Shown here one piece after another: positions 17,497 to 26,169 of a stretch of 64,000 nucleotides of DNA; within the stretch, counting starts at the first letter, position 1; every line of letters starts with the position of its first letter. The DNA is from Ferrimicrobium acidiphilum DSM 19497 (lineage in GTDB: Bacteria; Actinomycetota; Acidimicrobiia; Acidimicrobiales; Acidimicrobiaceae): positions 1-64,000 of the forward strand of contig NZ_JXUW01000008.1 in assembly GCF_000949255.1 (NCBI RefSeq), read 5' to 3'. Under the pieces are notes generated by a model. It searched no databases and had not been told where the DNA came from. It saw only the letters and a program-made list of their open reading frames with translations. The position numbers were made by a program, and so were the translations under genes.

Positions 17497-17943
17497 ATGG
17501 AGACTTGGGCTGGGTGCGCACTTCCTACTGATCGTTTTTATGACCTGGTGGCCGATGTGTGGGTGAAGATCGAGGATTCTGTTGCGCGAGTCGGCATGAC
17601 CGATGTTGCGCAGACTCGGATGGGGCGGCTCGTCCAACTCAGCTGGAAGAGTCCTGGTCGCAGGGTTGAGCGGGGAAGGCCGTTGGCGGTCTTGGAAAGC
17701 GCAAAGTGGGTTGGCCCTATGATTTCGCCACTGACCGGGGTGATACGAGAGAATAACAGAGTCTCTTTCGACGCGGACGTGGCTGTGGCGAATAGAGATC
17801 CATACGAGCTTGGTTGGTTCTATGTCATAGAGTATTCGGGTGATGCAGAACTATCGGAGCTCGTCAGTGGAGATGCGGCCGTAGAGTACTATCGCGAACT
17901 CATTGACCGCGAAGGAATTCAGTGCTTTCGGTGCGCTGAATAG
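17497..17943 (+). CDS. lbpA2: Second lipoate-binding protein, GcvH-like (LbpA)
   Basis: 148 aa, paralogue of the preceding protein with the lipoyl Lys70 in ESAKW at exactly the same position. Sequences flanking the motif (WVGP) are shared; the rest has diverged, so the duplication is old. It has Cys residues near both ends (Cys7; CFRC at the C-terminus) that the first copy lacks or places differently. Two different lipoate carriers for one sHdr complex could serve different partners, but this is inference. Confidence 0.87.
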   Translation: METWAGCALPTDRFYDLVADVWVKIEDSVARVGMTDVAQTRMGRLVQLSWKSPGRRVERGRPLAVLESAKWVGPMISPLTGVIRENNRVSFDADVAVANRDPYELGWFYVIEYSGDAELSELVSGDAAVEYYRELIDREGIQCFRCAE

Positions 17944-17958
17944 TAGGAGATAGGGGGA

Positions 17959-18450
17959 ATGATGTCGAGTGATCAGACAAAGAAAATGGCCATGATCTGC
18001 TGGAGCAGTGATTTAGATCGGGTATGGCCAGTTTTGATTTTGGCTACTACCGCCGCTGCATCAGGTCTTGAGGTTGATGTATTCTTTACTTTCTGGGGCT
18101 TGAGAGTGATACAGAAGAATGACGTGCGGGTAACAGGTGATAACTGGATGCAAAAAGCCGAGTCGCTTGTAGATCCAGGGGGCACGAATCGCCTGAAGTT
18201 AGGAAAGATTAACTTCGCTGGTATGGGCACCAAGATGATTCGAACGCTGGCGACAGATCACAAAGTGGCCTCGCCTACGGAGCTGTTAGAGATGGCGGTT
18301 GATTTAGATGTCAGACTGCATCCGTGCCAGATGACCATGGATCTGTATGGGCTGACTAAGGATGATTTTATCGAAGGGATTCAACCTCCAATAGGTGCGG
18401 CTAGTTTCATCAATATGGCTGTAGAAGCCGATATCAGCATGTTGATTTGA
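17959..18450 (+). CDS. DsrE-family protein (second copy)
   Basis: 163 aa. Cys123 in RLHPCQMTMDLYGL aligns with Cys88 of the DsrE-like protein at the start of the operon, and both continue with a DLIEG/DFIEG segment. Cys14 near the N-terminus is an additional cysteine. Longer than the first copy by an insert around residues 55-100. Likely a cytoplasmic sulfur carrier or transferase working with TusA. It follows a GGAGATAGGGGGA ribosome site at 17944-17956. Confidence 0.85.
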   Translation: MMSSDQTKKMAMICWSSDLDRVWPVLILATTAAASGLEVDVFFTFWGLRVIQKNDVRVTGDNWMQKAESLVDPGGTNRLKLGKINFAGMGTKMIRTLATDHKVASPTELLEMAVDLDVRLHPCQMTMDLYGLTKDDFIEGIQPPIGAASFINMAVEADISMLI

Positions 18451-18466
18451 TGATGGTCGCAGTCGC

Positions 18467-19117
18467 TTGGTGTTAGTTTTCGCGAGAGATGATGACAAGG
18501 CTGGCGCAGCAGGCGTAAGGCGTGCAATTAGTCAGAGGGAACTTCGGTTAGTGGATGACCCCGAGTTGGCCGATGTGATTCTGGTTGAGATGTCGGATGA
18601 GTCCGATCTGCTCGAACTCAGGAGGCTGCGGTCTACAAACTCGCGCGCTATTCTCATCGCGCATACTATGTCGCAGGATCGTGAACTATGGCAGGGAGCT
18701 GAACGTGCAGGTGCCGACAGAGTAGAGAGTTCGGGCGGATTGGCGGTATTGTTGCGTCGTCTTGACAAAGGCATTCGGTCAGGGTCGAACCGGGAACGCC
18801 TGATTCCGCTGTGTGCCACCGCAGATGTTGCCGGACGTCTCGGTATCATTGCAAGCGTTGAGCATGATCTCGGCGAGCTGCTGCTAGTGAAGGGACAGGG
18901 GATGCCGGTATGTCTAGTTGGTCCATGCCCACATGCAGGAGCGCCGCTCGGATCGGCTCTGGTCGAAGATGGAGTGCTTACTTGCCCTGCTCACGGTAGT
19001 CAGTTCCTCGCCGTAAGTGGCGAACGTGTGAGAGGACCTGCAGACTGCGGATTGACGGAGCTGCGAGTAGTCGAGGAGTCCGGTCGCTATTGGGCTGTCA
19101 GCCCAGCCGTCTCTTAA
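18467..19117 (+). CDS. Degenerate receiver-like domain fused to a Rieske [2Fe-2S] domain
   Basis: 216 aa from TTG 18467 (GTG 18470 is an equally possible start). Residues 1-103 follow the alternating strand/helix pattern of response-regulator receivers but have Glu-Met where the phospho-Asp should follow VILV, and no conserved Lys, so phosphorylation is unlikely. Residues 110-216 form a soluble Rieske domain: Cys154-x-His156 and Cys173-x2-His176. Last gene of the operon. A Rieske ferredoxin-like electron carrier is the likely activity; the N-terminal part may mediate binding. I know of no described protein with this pairing. Confidence 0.75.
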   Translation: MVLVFARDDDKAGAAGVRRAISQRELRLVDDPELADVILVEMSDESDLLELRRLRSTNSRAILIAHTMSQDRELWQGAERAGADRVESSGGLAVLLRRLDKGIRSGSNRERLIPLCATADVAGRLGIIASVEHDLGELLLVKGQGMPVCLVGPCPHAGAPLGSALVEDGVLTCPAHGSQFLAVSGERVRGPADCGLTELRVVEESGRYWAVSPAVS

Positions 19118-19160
19118 TTAAGCAGGACTCACCCGATGGAGGAGTCACGACCGCAGCGAG

Positions 19161-19526
19161 CTAGGAAGCCTCTGTGTCGGGGGTTGGATCAACGTAGGTG
19201 GCGAACAGGCGTTGCTTGTGACCGACTTCGTCGTGCATGACCTCTCTCAGGGTTGCGATCACGGTGAGAATCTGTTGGTGTGAGAGCGAGTAGGTCACGG
19301 AGGTTCCCTCACGAGTCGCCTTGACCAGACCCCGATCTCTCAAAATGGCGAGGTGTTGGGAGATATTCGCTTGTGGAGATCCGATCTCCTCGACGAGGTC
19401 TGATACGGTGTGCGGCCTTTCCCCTAGCAGCGTCAAGATGAGGAGGCGTTTTGGCTCATTGAGTGCTTTGCACATTACGGATACGAGTAGTTCGTACTCT
19501 TTCCTCAGCTCTTCTAGATTCTCCAT
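19161..19526 (-). CDS. ArsR-family transcriptional regulator
   Basis: 121 aa winged helix (EPKRLLILTLLGERPHTVSDL, then PQANISQHLAILRDRGLV). Start placed at ATG 19526 after GAGGG; the same frame is open to 19604. ArsR-type repressors (SoxR/sHdrR) control shdr genes in other sulfur oxidisers and sense sulfane sulfur with two cysteines. This one has a single Cys (Cys19) in its core, so its sensing mode would differ. It is convergent with the operon, 43 nt after the Rieske gene, and downstream of the lipoate ligase gene on the same strand. Confidence 0.85.
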   Translation of the reverse strand: MENLEELRKEYELLVSVMCKALNEPKRLLILTLLGERPHTVSDLVEEIGSPQANISQHLAILRDRGLVKATREGTSVTYSLSHQQILTVIATLREVMHDEVGHKQRLFATYVDPTPDTEAS

Positions 19527-19692
19527 TGCCCTCAGGCTAGTGGTTGTGCCACCCGGAAAAGTCCGATTGGTTTGGCAACCCGAAAGGGCCCAATTGTGTG
19601 GCATCTCGGATCGATATGCGATTTAGCACGGTGCCTAGACGAGAGGAGTGCAAGCCATAGGCCATAATGAAGGACTACGCCTCGTCGGTGTG

Positions 19693-20784
19693 CTACCGTG
19701 AACTGGCGAGTTCTGTAGCTATCATCTCAAGGGGAGCAAACATATCGCTGGCCGAGACACCTGGAGACTGTTGAACTAGGGTACGGAAGATGGTCTCCCA
19801 TTCTGAACGGAGTTCTGCATCCAAGCGTCGTCCGAGGAGCGCATTCGCTAGTGAGACTGGTGCATCAAGTGGGTAGATGGTGAAGTCACCTTCCAACGTG
19901 GCATCGATAATGTTGTCGTCAGCTAGGAAAACAACCCACCTAATCAGGCCACCGCTGGACTTGAACGCCGCATGATGCATTGCTACGCCTTGTTGAATCT
20001 TCACGCCCGCAACTCGTCGGCCGCCTCCACCGTACGTCCACTGATCGCTTGCAAGGAGGCTCTCCGTGCTTGCCAACTGCTCTTTCTCTAACGGACTGAG
20101 ATTATCGAAGTAGATTTCGCGCTGCAGCCGAGCCTCCACCTGCTCGAGGTAGGTATCCACGATCGGTTCCTGTCGTGATGGTGATCCTAATTCACGGGCG
20201 ATGGACGTGACATACTCCGTCAGGTTTTGGTAAAGTTTGTCGCGCATTTTTAACGTCTCCACCTTCAGAACAGATGCCATGGTAGCCAGATCAATATCGA
20301 AGATGAAACTAGAGACCAGGAGCTCAGCTTCACCAATGCGAGCAGCTCCACAGCCACCGATCTTGCGACCCCTCACCTGTATGTCATTCACCGGTCGCAT
20401 CTCTGCGGGTATGCCAATATTTTGATAGGTCGAGACGATCGGTTCGATGAATAGTCGATATCGTGCTTCTATCGAGACAGGTAGCGAATTGGGTGAAAAT
20501 ATCCACTGCAGGAAGACTTGGTTTGCGTCCAAGTAGACCGCACCGCCACCAACTTGACGCCGGATAAGTTGGAGGCCGAATCGAGAGAGTTCCTCTAGGT
20601 CGAGCTCGCGCTGTGGATCTTGATGGTAACCGATACAAATGTAGGGTTCCGTTGGGCGAACGAGACAAATCGTGTCGGGGCTGTCTTCCGTAAAGCACTC
20701 TGCGATGGCGTGATATATCGCCTGGGATCGGAGTGGAGAGAGGTCGAAGGCCTGTATTATGCGGATAGGGCTAGCAGAATTCAT
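19693..20784 (-). CDS. lplA: Lipoate-protein ligase (LplA family, sulfur-oxidation type)
   Basis: 363 aa. The catalytic domain shows RRQVGGGAVYLD and NDIQVRGRKIGGCG, with the Lys that contacts lipoyl-AMP. A C-terminal accessory domain of about 100 residues is present, as in two-domain LplA/sLpl(AB) enzymes. It attaches lipoate (or octanoate) to the LbpA proteins encoded just before. Sulfur oxidisers with shdr clusters have their own lipoylation enzymes beside the cluster; LipS1/LipS2 sulfur insertases are not in this window. The gene reads towards the ArsR regulator gene. Confidence 0.85.
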   Translation of the reverse strand: MNSASPIRIIQAFDLSPLRSQAIYHAIAECFTEDSPDTICLVRPTEPYICIGYHQDPQRELDLEELSRFGLQLIRRQVGGGAVYLDANQVFLQWIFSPNSLPVSIEARYRLFIEPIVSTYQNIGIPAEMRPVNDIQVRGRKIGGCGAARIGEAELLVSSFIFDIDLATMASVLKVETLKMRDKLYQNLTEYVTSIARELGSPSRQEPIVDTYLEQVEARLQREIYFDNLSPLEKEQLASTESLLASDQWTYGGGGRRVAGVKIQQGVAMHHAAFKSSGGLIRWVVFLADDNIIDATLEGDFTIYPLDAPVSLANALLGRRLDAELRSEWETIFRTLVQQSPGVSASDMFAPLEMIATELASSR

Positions 20785-21437
20785 TCACCTATAGTACCAC
20801 CGTTAATCGGTAAGAAACAGGACAAAATGGATGTAGCTGTCGAGCATATTGCCTCTGTGGTAGCTGGGGTGATGGGGAAAGAATCCCCGTTTGTGTTTAA
20901 AACTCAAGGTATCTAATGTGCCTTGGGGTGTGTTGTAGAAGCGGCGTACGATATTGTTTGAACGCGTGCTGTGGTAGAGAACTGGATGATTTTAGGAGCA
21001 TCATTTCTAGTATGGCCTACCTCACTCGACGACACCTCAGATCGAAGAATCGCTAGCGTTAATAGGTGTGTCTAACGAGCCTCTCTGCATTAATGAGCGC
21101 AATCGGTTGGATGCTGCAATGTGTCCAGCGAGTGAGTATTCTACACCTAGCCAGCATGTTGTCGAGCATTGCGCCAAGTCGAATCCGGTAAAGACTGGCC
21201 GGCATCGCTGGGTCGCACTGGTCATCTCACGGGGTTGTATTTAGGTGCAGGTGCGTGAGCAATGATGGCGATACTGGCTGCGGTGACATCTTTCTTCTTG
21301 GCTGCTGCGAGGATGTGACATTGCTGCGTTTCCCATCGAAGGACTGGTCTTATACCCACCAAGGCTCTGAGTAGGCGTTCATTGTTTCGGAGGAAAGCTT
21401 CGTCATAATCGACCCTGGTAGTCCACCAGAAGGGCAT
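20785..21437. other. Gene-free stretch before the group II intron
   Basis: About 650 bases. A 71-codon minus-strand frame (21222-21437, ending in KKKDVTAASIAIIAHAPAP) is fairly protein-like but matches nothing I know and abuts the intron-like 5' end; it may be a gene fragment. ACCGTTAATCGGT at 20804-20816 is a small inverted repeat in the lipoate-ligase promoter region. Nothing else seen. Confidence 0.4.
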
Positions 21438-21614
21438 GTGCTGTGAATGCTAAAGGAGGTGACGACGTGCGAACGTCGTCACCAACGAAGCAAGGCCGTA
21501 CAGAAGATGGAGGAAGGAGCAGATACTATGCTCCCTGGCCCTCTGGTGCCAACTCTGCGAGGGAGGGGTGCCAAACCACTGCAAGGAGCGTCTGTTAAGA
21601 GCAGGGGTCTTGGT
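21438..21614 (+). mobile_element. Truncated 5' part of a group II intron (copy A)
   Basis: Starts GTGCTGTGAATGCTAA, identical to the start of the intron at 21615, and shares GAAGATGGAGGAAGGAGC-hairpin-GGCCCTC and AACTnTGCGAG downstream of it. The two copies differ elsewhere (different stem sequences), so they come from related but distinct introns. Copy A stops after about 175 nt, exactly where copy B begins, as if copy B inserted into or recombined with it. Confidence 0.55.
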
Positions 21615-22290
21615 GTGCTGTGAATGCTAATCACAAGTCGACCTTCTAGGTCGCTGGCCAAGCAATGCGATATGGAAGATGGAGGAAGGAGCTTTAGCTC
21701 TCTGGCCCTCCGATATCAACTTACGAGCAAGGGATGTCGAACCGGCACAAGCTGCGTTGGTAACGTGCCAGGGTAGTGAGCGTTGTGTTAAAGGGCGGAG
21801 ATACCTCCGTCATGTAAGTACTACGCATATGAGCGATAGCGAACCATCCGATGACGCGTCGAAATTCTTAATGAAGACATCAAAACCGAGGGTTGCAGGA
21901 CTACCCCGGGATAAGTCTGGCGGGTTTTCTCGTTCTGGCCAGGCGGTGTTCGGTGTATAGGTGGCATGAGCGTAGTGCAGGCTTTCATATTGAACTCAGG
22001 AACCAGTCGTGTAGTTGTCCCTTTGGAAACAGCGAGCGCGGGAATACGCCGAGGTCAAATGCCGAAGGCGAGAGTACCAGATATTACGCACCAGGGCGTA
22101 GTAGCGATGAAGGGGCTGTAATGGCCCCAGAGCAAAGGCCGCAGGCGAACGGGCAGTGATGGACTAGCCAACCTAGCCATGGGAATGAGCCAACACGAAG
22201 CAGCTGCGAGCAGGAAGCTGGATGAATCGAGAGGTTCACGTCCGGTTTGACGGGAGTGGGAGGGGGAAGCTCCCTCCCGCCACCCTGCTG
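21615..22290 (+). mobile_element. Group II intron without reverse transcriptase ORF (copy B)
   Basis: Domains I-III are recognisable by conserved stretches of bacterial introns (GGAGATACCTCC...CATGTAAG...CATATGAGCGATAGCGAACC; GAACTCAGGAACC; CCCTTTGGAAAC; GAATACGCCGAGGTC). Domain V is at 22213-22250: AGCTGG pairs with CCGGTT and GAATC-GAGA-GGTTC caps it. A domain VI hairpin (22252-22285) follows. Where the maturase ORF should sit (about 22180-22212) only some 30 nt remain, beginning ATGAGCCAACAC. Ends are estimates (start 21613-21615, end 22285-22292). It may still splice with a maturase supplied elsewhere. Confidence 0.75.
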
Positions 22291-22501
22291 CTGAGCATCG
22301 GAGGTGGGTGTAACTTTGCAACCGGCTCGATCTCTAAGCGGTTATGAGCTGCAGGAGAAAGTGCTTAGCCACCATTGGCTCCATGGATCAACTCAATCAT
22401 CGCTCTGATGAAATTGACGACCGCTGTGGTGCCCTCCCAGGCTTTCGAAGAATACCAGGGTTCCATCGAGTAGATTATGGCTCCAAAGGAAGAGATCGTA
22501 G

Positions 22502-23236
22502 GTGGTAGTCGCGGTGCAGACGTACTGGATCAAGGTTGAGGACATCGATGTGAAATTGGTTTTCAAACACATCAAGCACCTCCATATTGGCGTCTATCCA
22601 CCACGTGGTGAGGTGAGAGTCTCGGTGCCATTCGGTTTCCAAGAGGAGTATGTTCGACAAGCAGTGCGGAGTCGTCTGCCTTGGATCTACAAACATAGCG
22701 AACGCTTTCAACGTGCGGCGAGTCAGAATATGCAGAAGATGGTGAGTGGTGAGTTCCACTACGTGTGGGGTCGACGTTGTCAGCTTTCGGTAACTGAACA
22801 GCCGGGTCATGCCCTCGTTACGCTTGAGGACGATCGTCTAGATATGCGCGTACCGCCGGGAAGCACATCGGATCGTGTTCGGCATTACCTGGATGCATGG
22901 TATCGCACCGAACTCAAGAATGCGATACCTGGCGTACTTCGTGCATGGGAACCGATAGTCGGCGCACGCGCCTCCGACTGGGGAATTCGGCGTATGAAGA
23001 CTCTTTGGGGTTCATGCAATGCGAGCAGCGGCCGGATCACCATCAATCTAGAGTTGGCTAAAAAGCATCCGGAGAGCCTTGATTGTGTTGTGGTCCATGA
23101 GCTTGTCCACCTGCTAGAACGCGGACACGGGCCACGATTCAAGGCACGCATGGATCGGGCTATGCCAGATTGGCGGGCGCGGCAGCATCGGCTCAGTCAG
23201 TCGGTGTCATCCCCCGGCCTTTGGACCCCGTCTTAG
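22502..23236 (+). CDS. YgjP-like zinc metallopeptidase (M48-related, DUF45)
   Basis: 244 aa. The C-terminal half has the family core WGSCNASSGRITINLELAK followed by VVVHELVHLLERGHGPRF, i.e. the HExxH zinc motif with a third ligand His in the GHGP segment. No signal peptide or membrane helix. Such proteins are found near type I restriction genes or alone; none is visible here. Start GTG 22502 follows AAGGAAGAG. The substrate is unknown. Confidence 0.85.
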   Translation: MVVAVQTYWIKVEDIDVKLVFKHIKHLHIGVYPPRGEVRVSVPFGFQEEYVRQAVRSRLPWIYKHSERFQRAASQNMQKMVSGEFHYVWGRRCQLSVTEQPGHALVTLEDDRLDMRVPPGSTSDRVRHYLDAWYRTELKNAIPGVLRAWEPIVGARASDWGIRRMKTLWGSCNASSGRITINLELAKKHPESLDCVVVHELVHLLERGHGPRFKARMDRAMPDWRARQHRLSQSVSSPGLWTPS

Positions 23237-23379
23237 CGCATCGGTTTGCCAGGATGAATGTTGTCAATGAGGGCCCTCGATTGCTGGGTGCGAGTAGACG
23301 TTGGAAGACTCTTTGAGCATTGCCCACTTCGTGTGTGAGATGGGCTGACCGGTTGGCCGACTGGAGTAGAGTGCCTGCT

Positions 23380-24270
23380 ATGAGAGTAGCCGTCTGTCAG
23401 CTAGATTTAGCAGTAGGTGACCTGCAAGGGAACCGAGCGAGCGGAGTTCAGGCTATCGTCGCCGCTGCGGAGTCGGGTGCTGATCTTGTTCTACTTCCGG
23501 AGCTAAGTGACAGCGGTTATGTGTTCTCCTCGTTGGCTGAAGCCCGGAGTTGTGCGAGTCCGAGCCGCGGAAATCCCACCCTTGGTGAATGGCACGATCT
23601 CGCCAGCCAGCATGACCTAGCTATTATCGGCGGCTTCTGTGAACTGGGTGAGGATGGGAAGCTCTATAACTCAGCGGCCTGCGTCGATCCTACCGGCGTC
23701 CGGCTCATCTATCGTAAGATGCATCTTTGGGATCACGAGAGCGAGTTCTTCTCGGTGGGTAGTCAGCTCTCGCCGATCTGTGAACTTATGGGTGCGAAGG
23801 TTGCAGTTGCCATCTGTTACGATCTTGAGTTTCCGGAGCTAGTTCGGCTTCTCGCGTTGCAAGGCGTTGAGCTGCTCGCGGTCCCGACTAATTGGCCAGC
23901 GACGGTGGCGCCGACCGATGAGCGTCCTATTGAGCTTATCAAGGCGCAGGCGAGTGCAGCCACGAACGGGATTTGGATAGCGATCGCGGATCGAGGAATG
24001 ACGGAACGTGGCGTAGACTGGACAGGTTGCTCCACTGTTATTGCACCTGATGGATATCCAGTGATTACACCATTGTCGGCTGAGCAGACTGGAATTGCTG
24101 TGACCGATATCGAGCCGTCGAGAGCAAGCGACAAGTCGGTGACGGCGCGTAATGATCTCATTCGCGATCGCCGAGAGGACGTGTACCGGGTGGTTGTTCA
24201 AGTCGACCCACCTCAACCAAACGGATTCAACTGCGAGACTACGTTGGAGAGTTTCTTAGACCAACGATGA
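23380..24270 (+). CDS. Carbon-nitrogen hydrolase (nitrilase superfamily)
   Basis: 296 aa from ATG 23380, giving the typical start MRVAVCQLD; the frame is open 20 codons further upstream. The catalytic triad is complete: Glu41 (LPELSDSGY), Lys113 (YRKMHLWDHE) and Cys146 (AICYDLEFPEL). It cleaves a C-N bond in an amide, probably of a small acyl-amide or carbamoyl compound. No neighbour points to the substrate; deaminated glutathione amidase or an aliphatic amidase are both possible. Confidence 0.88.
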   Translation: MRVAVCQLDLAVGDLQGNRASGVQAIVAAAESGADLVLLPELSDSGYVFSSLAEARSCASPSRGNPTLGEWHDLASQHDLAIIGGFCELGEDGKLYNSAACVDPTGVRLIYRKMHLWDHESEFFSVGSQLSPICELMGAKVAVAICYDLEFPELVRLLALQGVELLAVPTNWPATVAPTDERPIELIKAQASAATNGIWIAIADRGMTERGVDWTGCSTVIAPDGYPVITPLSAEQTGIAVTDIEPSRASDKSVTARNDLIRDRREDVYRVVVQVDPPQPNGFNCETTLESFLDQR

Positions 24271-24303
24271 GATCGTTGTATGACCACTCATTCAGCGTGT
24301 TGG

Positions 24304-25221
24304 TCAGGAGGCGGTAGTGGGATGTGCCGCTGCGAGATCGGCTTGAAAGGTCGAGAGTGGAATGACGCCACTGGTTGGTGCGGTGATGGTCGGGAAGTGT
24401 GCGCCATAATGGGTGTAGTCAGCGCTGACCGTGATGGTGAGAGGCAGGTTAGGCGTACTCCCGGTTTTGGTGATCGAGGCAAAGATCGTAAGCGAGAGTT
24501 GGCGGACCCTCCCACTGTTGTCTAACCACACCTTCGCCTGCGCTGGTCCGTCAAAATTTAGGCCAGCTAGCGACTTGGAAAGCATGCTGCTATTGCTGCT
24601 CTGCTTCAGCTGTGCCAGCTCTTTGACGAAGTTGATCTGAGCTTCATACTCGGTTGTGGTGTGTCCGTCAATGGCGTCTTTGCCCAGTGTTTTTATTTGA
24701 CTCGCGCCTTTGCCTAAAAGAAGTTGGAGAGTGGCAGTGGGATTGACTGCGTAGGTCTGGGTGGATGACGCAGCTTCGCTCGTGGATTTCGGCGTGTACG
24801 GATACTGAACCCATGTGGCTCCACTCAAGGTAGTTAGACCGCGTTCGGATGCAGGGATCTGCTCAAAGATCTCGCCATTGGCAATCCGTTGGTGTATGGT
24901 CAGGTTGCGAGCGGCCCCTGGTATCGAAATTGTTTCAGTTAGCATCGCGTTGATTGACTTGGCTCCGCTGCCAGCAGCAACGGCGTAGCCGTTAATGCTG
25001 GTGGAGATCGATCCACCGTTGGTGGTAACCGAAATAGTGCCCGTAAAGGAGACGGACTTCTCGTGTCGGACGTAGTGGTAGGCGGTCAAGACGGCCGCTC
25101 GGGCTTTGTTTGGATTCGTTGGCGTGCTGGCAGTCGAACTAGATCCGCAGGCAGCGAGCAACATCCCCGAGGCTGCTAGTACGAGCATGCCTCCTAATGG
25201 TCCCACCGTTGTAGTTCTCAT
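24304..25221 (-). CDS. Secreted lipoprotein, LppX/LprG-like
   Basis: 305 aa. A lipoprotein signal peptide ends in the lipobox LLAACGSS, so the mature protein starts at that Cys and is anchored outside the membrane. The rest is a long beta-rich domain like actinobacterial lipoproteins that bind lipids (LppX/LprG/LolA fold); this fold assignment is tentative. Start at 25221 after GGGAGG; the frame continues upstream by 18 codons. Thr/Ser-rich. Confidence 0.7.
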   Translation of the reverse strand: MRTTTVGPLGGMLVLAASGMLLAACGSSSTASTPTNPNKARAAVLTAYHYVRHEKSVSFTGTISVTTNGGSISTSINGYAVAAGSGAKSINAMLTETISIPGAARNLTIHQRIANGEIFEQIPASERGLTTLSGATWVQYPYTPKSTSEAASSTQTYAVNPTATLQLLLGKGASQIKTLGKDAIDGHTTTEYEAQINFVKELAQLKQSSNSSMLSKSLAGLNFDGPAQAKVWLDNSGRVRQLSLTIFASITKTGSTPNLPLTITVSADYTHYGAHFPTITAPTSGVIPLSTFQADLAAAHPTTAS

Positions 25222-25607
25222 GACTACCTCCCATAGTTCACATATATAGTCTAGAAGATAATGGCAAAAAGTCAAGTCGAACTGTCGTTATCGTAGTGGA
25301 ATCTGTTACGAGTTCTTGGACGCCTTCGACTCGACCATGGCTATCGATCGCGATAACGCCTATAGGACGTGATTGGCGACCACGGCCCCTGATGCCCTAT
25401 TTTGCGAATGAAGCTGGCTGTGTCGGTTCGGGCTACGAGCCTGGTAAGTCTGTCGATGCTGCAAAAGTGTTCAGGCGGATTGTTCCTAATCTTTACCGCA
25501 GTGGTGATTATCGGATATGTTCCCAGGTTGATATGAAGGCAAGCGCGTTCAAACTCAGGAGACATTGGACGGCCCCTTACGGTGCTCTGAAATTTAGAAG
25601 GCAAGCG
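25222..25607. other. Gene-free stretch
   Basis: 385 bases between the lipoprotein start and the cupin stop. The lipoprotein promoter must lie in the AT-rich part near 25240-25275. No convincing ORF, RNA or repeat. Confidence 0.4.
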
Positions 25608-25898
25608 CTAGAGGGATTCCTTCAGCTCTACCTCGACGAAGATGGCCGTCGTGCTGCCTTTGTTGATCACGTTGTGGGCTGTCCCCTTCGTGCCAACGTA
25701 GGGCACTCCGGCCTCTTGGTGCATGTCGTGGGTCTCACCCGTTGCGTCGACTACGTGGAAGCTGCCGCCGGTAACCGGGATGACGATATAGTCGAACTCG
25801 TGGATGTGTTGGCCGGTCGCAGCTCCTTCGGCGAAAACCCATGTTGTGGTTCTACAGCGACTATCGTTTGCGTGTTGGGTAGCTTGCGCGAAAGTCAT
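25608..25898 (-). CDS. Small cupin protein
   Basis: 96 aa single-domain cupin. The first motif residues are seen in GQHIHEFDYIVIPVTGG (His, His, Glu metal ligands) and the second around GTAHNVINKG. The ribosome site AAAGGGAGT precedes the ATG. Catalytic or sensing role and metal are unknown; it stands alone between the lipoprotein and the MFS gene, and the MFS gene is divergent from it. Confidence 0.8.
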   Translation of the reverse strand: MTFAQATQHANDSRCRTTTWVFAEGAATGQHIHEFDYIVIPVTGGSFHVVDATGETHDMHQEAGVPYVGTKGTAHNVINKGSTTAIFVEVELKESL

Positions 25899-26169
25899 GT
25901 TACTCCCTTTCGTCTTGGTGGTAGCCGGTAGTCGATCGTTAAACCTTTACTCGGAGGCTAGCGCGGCTAGATGCCGTGGTCGGACAGACGTCGCAGTCGA
26001 AGGGAGTGCATCTGGGTTGGAAGAGCAGACTATCACCTCGACCGGTCTTCGAGATCGCTAGAATTGCCAGCAAGCGGTGATGGTCTTTCGCTCGCCATCG
26101 GATGGGACGTCAAAGAGGTATGAGTGAAGATATGGACATCGTGGTTGAAGATGTTAGGCCTCCGTATTC

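Noticed and set aside
17057-17943. Glycine cleavage H proteins as part of glycine catabolism
   Set aside because: No gcvT/gcvP nearby, two divergent copies, and position inside an sHdr operon favour lipoate-binding sulfur carriers.
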